Below, piece after piece: positions 20,949-25,679 of a stretch of 25,679 bases of DNA; the stretch's first letter is position 1, and each line of letters starts with the position of its first letter. Source of the stretch: CAYOHG01 sp964465125 (GTDB lineage Bacteria; Planctomycetota; Phycisphaerae; UBA1845; Fen-1342). Made by a program: the position numbers and the translations under genes. The notes below the pieces were generated by a model. The model had not been told where the DNA came from. It saw only the letters and a list, made by a program, of their open reading frames with translations, and searched no databases. The stretch lies in assembly GCA_964465125.1 (NCBI GenBank), contig CAYXIO010000056.1, positions 1-25,679 on the forward strand, in the 5' to 3' direction.

Positions 20949-23845
20949 TCCTGCCGATTATGCTGCGGGTTAACGGACAGCAGTACCCGGTCGCGGTCGA
21001 ACCAAGCGACACGTTGGTCGAGGTGCTGCGCGACAAGCTGCGACTGACCGGCACGAAGAAGGGTTGCGGCGTCGGTGATTGCGGCGCGTGCACGGTGCTC
21101 GTGGATGGGCGGGCCATGAATGCCTGTCTTCTGCTGGCAGTGCAGATGGCCGGCAAGTCGATTACGACCATCGAAGGCCTGGCCACGAATGGCGAGCTGA
21201 CGCCGGTTCAGAAGGCGTTCGTGCACGAGGGCGGCATTCAGTGCGGGTACTGCACGCCCGGCATGATCCTGTCGGCGACCGAATTGCTCGCGGAAAACCC
21301 CCATCCCACGAGGGACGAAGTCAAGGAAGCCCTCTCGGGCAATCTGTGTCGCTGCACCGGCTACACGGGCATCCTGCGGGCGATGAGCCGTTGCGAAAAC
21401 TACCGATACCCCGGCCTGTGCGCGAAACACGCCGACCCCGCGGCCGATGAAGGCGGCAATGGCCAGGCCGGCAGGACCAACGCGCGGCTCGGCGGGTCGG
21501 TCGGCGTCTCCATGCCGCGCGTGGACGCGGTCGACAAAGTTACCGGACGAATCCAGTACACCGACGACATCTCGCTGCCCAATATGGTCTACGGCAAGAT
21601 CCTCGGCTCGTCCATCGCCCACGGCCGAGTCAAGCGAATCGACACTTCGAAGGCCGCGGCCCTCGCCGGCGTGCTCGCGGTCCTGACCAGCAAGGACGTG
21701 ACCGACACGCAGTACGGCGTCTCGCCCGCGCGCTACGACGAGTACATCTTCGCCAATGACAAGGTGCGGCACGTCGGTGACGAGGTGGCGGCGGTCGCCG
21801 CGATCGACGAGAAGACCGCCGAGCGGGCCCTCAGGCTGATCGAGGTGGAATACGAGGAGCTGCCGGTCCTGCTGGATCCGTTCCAAGCGACGGCCGAGGG
21901 CGCGCCGCTGATTCACGACTGTTATCCGCGCAACATCAACACGCACGTCGATCACGAGTTCGGCGACGTCGAAGCCGGGTTTGCCCGGGCTCACCACGTG
22001 CGCGAGGAGACGTTCACCGGAAACCACATCTACCAGTCGCCGCTCGAACCGCACGCCGCGATTGCCACGTGGGACCCGGACGGCACCCTCGTGCTCTACA
22101 CGTCGACGCAGGTGCCGCACTACGTCCAGTACATGATGGCGCACGTCCTGAACATGCCGCTGGGCAAGATCCGCGTCATCCGACCGGCGGTGGGCGGCGG
22201 CTTCGGCGGCAAGGCCGAGACCACGCCGCTGGACATCTGCGCAGCGCTGCTCAGCCGCAAGCTTGGGCGGCCCGTGAAAATGGTCTACTCGCGCGAGGAG
22301 ATGTTCCACCACGGGCGCGGCCGCCACAAGCAGCACATGAACTTCAAGCTGGGCGTCGACGACGAGGGCCGCATCACCGCATTCAAGAGCGAGATCTACC
22401 TGGATGGCGGGGCCTACAGCTCGTTCGGCGTGGCCACGGCCTATTACGCCGGCAGCGTGATCCCCACGCTCTACCGCATTCCGGCCTACAAGTACGACGG
22501 CTATCGCGTCATGACCAACAAGCCGGCCTGCGGGGCAATGCGCGGGCACGGCGTGCCGCAACCGCGCTTTGCCTTCGAATGCCTGCTCAACATGATCGCG
22601 GACGATCTGGGCATCGACCCGGTCGAAATTCGCCGCCGAAACGCGATCGATCCGAACACAAGAACCATCAACGAGATGGACGTCGGCAGTTGCGAGTTTC
22701 GCGCGACGCTGGAGTCGGCCGCCGAGAAGGCCCGCTGGACCAGCAAGTACGGCAAGCTGCCCAAGGGAAAGGGGATCGGTATCGCCAGCGGCGGCTTCGT
22801 CTCAGGTGCGGGCTACTGCATTTACCGGGGCCAGGTCCAGCTCTCCCACGAAAAGCCGCGCGAGCCCTTCGTGAAGAAGTCGATCTTCCCGCACGCCAAT
22901 GCGGTCGTGAAAATCAGCGAGGACGGCTGCGCCGCCGTGCTGATGATCGGGGCGGCGGAGATCGGACAGGGCAGCAACACGATCCTGTCGCAGATGTGCG
23001 CCCAATCGCTGGGCATCCCGGTCAGCCGGCTGCGCATCCGCAGCGAAGACAGCGACATCTCGCCGCTCGACCTGGGGGCTTACTCATCGCGCGTGACGCT
23101 GATGGCGGGGCATGCCGTGTCGCGCGCCGGCGCCGCCGTGGTCGAGAAGATGAAGCCCTATGCGGCCGGCCTGCTCGGCTGCGGCGAGACGGAGGTGGAG
23201 ACCGCCGACGCCCGCATGTTCGTCCGCAACGATCCGTCGCGCTTCGTCGCCTGGGAGGAGGTCGCCCGCAAGTATTTCAACGCCAACGGGCCGCTCGTCG
23301 GAACCGGATGCTACAAGCCGCCGGACGGGCTCGGCGGCGACTACAAGGGCGCGACCGTGGGCACGAGCCCGGCGTACTCGTTCGGAACCGCGATTTGTGA
23401 AGTCTCCGTCGACCTGGAAACCGGAAAGGTCAAGATCGACAACTTCACCGACTATCACGACTGCGGCACGCCCATCAATCCGATGTCGGTTCATGGCCAG
23501 GTCGAGGGCGCGGTGGTCATGGGCGCCAGCGAGACCGTGCTGGAGGACGTCCTGTTTGACGAGCAGGGCCGGCTTCTCAACCCGAACCTGCACGGCTACC
23601 TCATCATGTCCATCAAGGATGCGCCGGAGATCTTCAGCGGCCTGGTCGATTCGTATGAGCCGCGCGGTCCGTTCGGCGCAAAGGAAATCGGCGAGGGCAG
23701 CACGCTCCCCGTGCTCGGCGCCGTCGCGCACGCCATCGCGAACGCCACCGGCGTCTGGATCAAGGATCTGCCGATCACGCCGGAGAAGATCCTCAACGCT
23801 CTCCGCCAGAAGAACGGGGCCGAATTGGCTCCCGCCGCGCGCTGA
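20945..23845 (+). CDS. Fused [2Fe-2S] and molybdenum-binding subunit of a xanthine-dehydrogenase-family enzyme
   Basis: A 966-residue protein joining two subunits that are often separate. Residues ~1-165 carry two [2Fe-2S] clusters: GCGVGDCGAC with a following MNAC (plant-ferredoxin type), then CGYC and CRCTG (helical domain). After a linker (~165-185) the Mo domain (~185-955) has VGGGFGGKAE, ACGAMRGHGVPQPRFAFE, GAAEIGQGSN and GAKEIGEGS, which includes the expected catalytic glutamate. Several segments (GKLPKGKGIGIA, FVSG, CGAMRGHG) resemble the large subunit of 4-hydroxybenzoyl-CoA reductase, so an aromatic acyl-CoA or related aromatic substrate is plausible. With the FAD subunit it would form an (alpha-gamma fusion)/beta enzyme using molybdopterin cytosine dinucleotide. 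GGGAGG lies upstream of the ATG. Confidence 0.88.
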   Translation: MILPIMLRVNGQQYPVAVEPSDTLVEVLRDKLRLTGTKKGCGVGDCGACTVLVDGRAMNACLLLAVQMAGKSITTIEGLATNGELTPVQKAFVHEGGIQCGYCTPGMILSATELLAENPHPTRDEVKEALSGNLCRCTGYTGILRAMSRCENYRYPGLCAKHADPAADEGGNGQAGRTNARLGGSVGVSMPRVDAVDKVTGRIQYTDDISLPNMVYGKILGSSIAHGRVKRIDTSKAAALAGVLAVLTSKDVTDTQYGVSPARYDEYIFANDKVRHVGDEVAAVAAIDEKTAERALRLIEVEYEELPVLLDPFQATAEGAPLIHDCYPRNINTHVDHEFGDVEAGFARAHHVREETFTGNHIYQSPLEPHAAIATWDPDGTLVLYTSTQVPHYVQYMMAHVLNMPLGKIRVIRPAVGGGFGGKAETTPLDICAALLSRKLGRPVKMVYSREEMFHHGRGRHKQHMNFKLGVDDEGRITAFKSEIYLDGGAYSSFGVATAYYAGSVIPTLYRIPAYKYDGYRVMTNKPACGAMRGHGVPQPRFAFECLLNMIADDLGIDPVEIRRRNAIDPNTRTINEMDVGSCEFRATLESAAEKARWTSKYGKLPKGKGIGIASGGFVSGAGYCIYRGQVQLSHEKPREPFVKKSIFPHANAVVKISEDGCAAVLMIGAAEIGQGSNTILSQMCAQSLGIPVSRLRIRSEDSDISPLDLGAYSSRVTLMAGHAVSRAGAAVVEKMKPYAAGLLGCGETEVETADARMFVRNDPSRFVAWEEVARKYFNANGPLVGTGCYKPPDGLGGDYKGATVGTSPAYSFGTAICEVSVDLETGKVKIDNFTDYHDCGTPINPMSVHGQVEGAVVMGASETVLEDVLFDEQGRLLNPNLHGYLIMSIKDAPEIFSGLVDSYEPRGPFGAKEIGEGSTLPVLGAVAHAIANATGVWIKDLPITPEKILNALRQKNGAELAPAAR

Positions 23846-23873
23846 CGGTCGCTCCGGCGGTTAGGCTGAACGC

Positions 23874-24821
23874 ATGCGAGCCGAAGACGTTCTGAAGGCG
23901 ATTCTCGACGAGCACGAGGCCGGACGTCGCGTGGCGCTGTGCGCCGTCGTCGCGACGCGCGGCTCGACCCCGCAACCCACGGGAACCATCGTCGCGGTGA
24001 ATGAAGCCGCGGCCATGATCGGCACGCTCGGCGGCGGATGCATGGAGGCCGACGTCCGCCGCGCGGCCTTCGAGGCCCTCTCGTCCGGCCACGGCGGGCT
24101 GACCACCTTTCATCTCGACGACGATACCGGTGCGAACGACGGGATGATCTGTGGCGGCCAGATGGATGTGGCCATCGCCGTGATCGCGTCCGATGCTCGA
24201 GCTTCCGAAATACGGGCCGCGCATACCCGCCTTCGCGGATCTGAGCCGACCGACCTGTCTGTGCTCGTCGAGACGCAAGGCGGTACGGCGGAGCACCGCG
24301 TGCGGCTTGAACCCGCCGCCAGGCTCGTGGTCGCCGGAGCTGGGCACATCGGCAAGGTGCTGGCCGATCTGGCGCTGCGGGTCGGTTTCGACGTCACAGT
24401 CATCGACGACCGGGCGAAGTTCGCCAACGCCACGCGTTTCCCGCCGCCGATGAAACCGGTCGCGGGACCGATCGCCGAGACGCTGCGCGGGTGGCCGATC
24501 GATCCCGGCACCAGCGTGGTGATCGTCACGCGTGGGCATCGTCACGATCAGGCGGCGCTCGCGGCCGTTGTCGGATCGAAGGCCGGGTACATCGGGATGA
24601 TCGGGAGCCGGCGCAAGATCAAGGTGATTTATGACGAACTCCGCTGGGCCGGTGTTGCAGACGAACCGCTCCAGCGCGTCCACGCACCCATCGGACTCGA
24701 CATCGGCGCCGTAACGGCGGAGGAGATCGCCGTCGCCATTGTTGCCGAGCTGATCTCCGTCCGTCGGGCCATGCGCGCGGATGCCGCGAGTGCGCCGCGG
24801 TCTCCGGGGACCCAGCCATGA
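23874..24821 (+). CDS. xdhC: XdhC/CoxF-family molybdenum cofactor maturation factor
   Basis: A 315-residue XdhC-family protein. The N-terminal XdhC/CoxI domain has VVATRGSTPQPTGT (~26-39) and GTLGGGCMEADVR (~50-62). The C-terminal Rossmann domain has VVAGAGHIGKVLADLALR and TRGHRHDQAAL, with MIGSRRK further on. Members of this family bind the sulfurated Mo cofactor and insert it into xanthine-dehydrogenase-type enzymes. It is encoded 28 nt after its likely client and overlaps the next gene by 4 nt (ATGA), giving the common large subunit - XdhC - MocA order. Confidence 0.92.
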   Translation: MRAEDVLKAILDEHEAGRRVALCAVVATRGSTPQPTGTIVAVNEAAAMIGTLGGGCMEADVRRAAFEALSSGHGGLTTFHLDDDTGANDGMICGGQMDVAIAVIASDARASEIRAAHTRLRGSEPTDLSVLVETQGGTAEHRVRLEPAARLVVAGAGHIGKVLADLALRVGFDVTVIDDRAKFANATRFPPPMKPVAGPIAETLRGWPIDPGTSVVIVTRGHRHDQAALAAVVGSKAGYIGMIGSRRKIKVIYDELRWAGVADEPLQRVHAPIGLDIGAVTAEEIAVAIVAELISVRRAMRADAASAPRSPGTQP

Positions 24822-25483
24822 GCGGCCCGCGTGACGAGCCGCGCGTCTGGGGGATCATTCCGGCGGCGGGGATGGGCCGGCGGATGGGGATGGCCAAGCA
24901 GATCGCGTCGGTAGGCCATTCGACCATGGTCTGCGCCGTGGCGCGCAGCATGCTCGACGCCGGCGTGGACGGGCTGATCGTCGTGACGCGTGCAGCGCTG
25001 CTCGAACGGCTTGGGCTCCCCTCGGACGATCGCATCCGTATCGCCGTCAACGACGACCCGAACAGTGAGATGATCGACTCCATCCGCGTCGCCGCCGCGA
25101 CGCTGCCTGAACTCGCCGAGACCGCCGCTGAGCGGCGTGACCTCGCGTCGCCGGCTCAGGCAAAATCGACTGACGCGGACGGCATCATGGTGATCCCGGC
25201 CGACATGCCCGCGGTTACGGCCGAAACTTGCAGACTCTGCCTCGTTGCGTTCGCCCGTGAGCCGGATCGAATCGTAATTGCCGTGCATGCGGGCAGGCGC
25301 GGCCACCCGATTATCTTTCCCGGCGCGCTTCTGGGCACCGCGATCGAGCAGCAGGGCGGTCTGCGCATGCTTCCGCAACTATTCCCCGATCGCATCCTGC
25401 GCGTGGAAACTCCGGATCGCGGGGCGACCCGTGACATCGACACGTGGACCGACTACCGGCGGATGCGAGCCGCCGATGCGTGA
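24818..25483 (+). CDS. mocA: MobA/MocA-like molybdenum cofactor cytidylyltransferase
   Basis: A 221-residue NTP-transferase-fold protein. It has an N-terminal nucleotide-binding motif IIPAAGMGRRMGMAK (~13-27), PADMP (127-131) for metal/nucleotide binding, and RRGHPIIF typical of MocA. It would attach CMP to molybdopterin to make the dinucleotide cofactor used by the hydroxylase encoded upstream. The usual GMSxS signature is altered here (SEMIDSIR at 83-90), so nucleotide specificity is inferred from context. The start overlaps xdhC by 4 nt. It is the last gene of the plus-strand operon. Confidence 0.85.
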   Translation: MSGPRDEPRVWGIIPAAGMGRRMGMAKQIASVGHSTMVCAVARSMLDAGVDGLIVVTRAALLERLGLPSDDRIRIAVNDDPNSEMIDSIRVAAATLPELAETAAERRDLASPAQAKSTDADGIMVIPADMPAVTAETCRLCLVAFAREPDRIVIAVHAGRRGHPIIFPGALLGTAIEQQGGLRMLPQLFPDRILRVETPDRGATRDIDTWTDYRRMRAADA

Positions 25484-25520
25484 AGACCGGTGCGTCGCGA
25501 TGAGCGGCTCCAAAAGCGTT

Positions 25521-25544
25521 GCGCGGCGTAACACCGCGCGTTTT
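25521..25544 (+). terminator. Possible intrinsic terminator after mocA
   Basis: A 6-bp all-GC stem (GCGCGG at 25521-25526, CCGCGC at 25534-25539) with a 7-nt loop is followed by GTTTT, 37 nt after the mocA stop. The T-run is short, so termination may be only partial. Confidence 0.4.
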
Positions 25545-25679
25545 CGCGTCCCAGGCCGCGCTGCCGACCATCGGTACTTCACCGCAAGTCTGCGGGGGGC
25601 TACGTTTACGGGGCCCCCTGAACCTCCCCGATTTCCGCGCGCTTTTTGAATAAACTCGTGGCATACTTCCATCATGGAA
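25545..25679. other. Intergenic end of window
   Basis: No convincing gene is seen. A second hairpin (GGGGGC 25595-25600, GCCCCC 25613-25618) has no T-run. The region turns AT-richer near 25645-25667, and the last 13 bases form the palindrome TTCCAT C ATGGAA. An ATG at 25674 has no ribosome-binding site. Confidence 0.3.

Noticed and set aside
20258..22561. A 767-codon open frame on the minus strand
   Set aside because: It lies antisense to the FAD and fused Mo subunits, whose motifs are unmistakable, and its own translation has no recognisable domain. Long antisense frames are expected in high-GC DNA.
20067..23845. Firm assignment as 4-hydroxybenzoyl-CoA reductase (hcrBCA)
   Set aside because: The FAD subunit lacks the diagnostic [4Fe-4S] insert, so only resemblance is claimed and no hcr symbols are given.
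25595..25618. Hairpin GGGGGC/GCCCCC as the operon terminator
   Set aside because: It has no T-run and lies farther from mocA than the hairpin at 25521-25544, which is followed by TTTT.
1..25679. CRISPR arrays, insertion sequences, tRNA or rRNA genes
   Set aside because: I saw no regularly spaced repeats, transposase-like frames, terminal inverted repeats or RNA gene signatures in the window.

Overview
This is a high-GC, gene-dense bacterial window. It carries an oxygen-independent benzoyl-CoA (aromatic ring) degradation cluster and, beside it, a molybdenum hydroxylase operon. The organism cannot be named from sequence alone. An ATP-dependent class I benzoyl-CoA reductase and a multiheme cytochrome point to an anaerobic or facultative bacterium. 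The cytochrome reminds me of membrane redox modules in Planctomycetota and relatives, but that is an unverified impression.

Layout. Positions 1-604 (minus) hold the N-terminal part of a membrane-anchored multiheme cytochrome c that runs off the window. A MOSC-domain gene (802-1263, plus) follows. Positions 1435-19028 (minus) hold a 14-gene directon with mostly tiny gaps or overlaps. Read in transcription order from 19028 it encodes: the ring hydrolase Oah with an added zinc ribbon; an SDR reductase; a dienoyl-CoA hydratase; a zinc-dependent hydroxyacyl-CoA dehydrogenase; a second HgdB/BcrC-family protein with its own ASKHA ATPase; a 1135-residue three-module protein (Rossmann/ketopantoate-reductase-like, DUF2889-like, acyl-CoA synthetase); a thiolase; a 3-hydroxyacyl-CoA dehydrogenase/enoyl-CoA hydratase fusion; the four benzoyl-CoA reductase subunits in the order N-O-P-Q (Azoarcus-type, both ATPase subunits about 30 kDa); and a small Cys-rich protein. 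A TetR-family regulator (19301-19987, plus) is divergent from this operon, and the space between them contains several dyad symmetries. A molybdenum hydroxylase operon then runs on the plus strand: an FAD subunit, a fused [2Fe-2S]+Mo subunit, XdhC and a MocA-like cytidylyltransferase, with a possible terminator after it.

How the genes fit. BzdNOPQ would reduce benzoyl-CoA to the cyclic dienoyl-CoA. Dch hydrates it, Had oxidises the alcohol, and Oah opens the ring to 3-hydroxypimelyl-CoA. The HAD/ECH fusion, SDR and thiolase can carry out the following beta-oxidation-like steps. The Mo enzyme resembles 4-hydroxybenzoyl-CoA reductase in its large subunit but lacks that enzyme's extra [4Fe-4S] loop. 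No dedicated ferredoxin and no classical benzoate-CoA ligase is visible; the synthetase module of the three-domain protein is the only ligase candidate.

The least explained part, and the best candidate for an undescribed system, is 9716-15163. There a lone HgdB/BcrC-type protein and a lone ATP-dependent activator (the composition of double-cubane cluster systems) are translationally coupled to the three-module synthetase fusion inside the ring-reduction operon. Other notable points are an apparent AUU start codon for bzdQ overlapping the bzdP stop, and overlapping palindromes upstream of oah.
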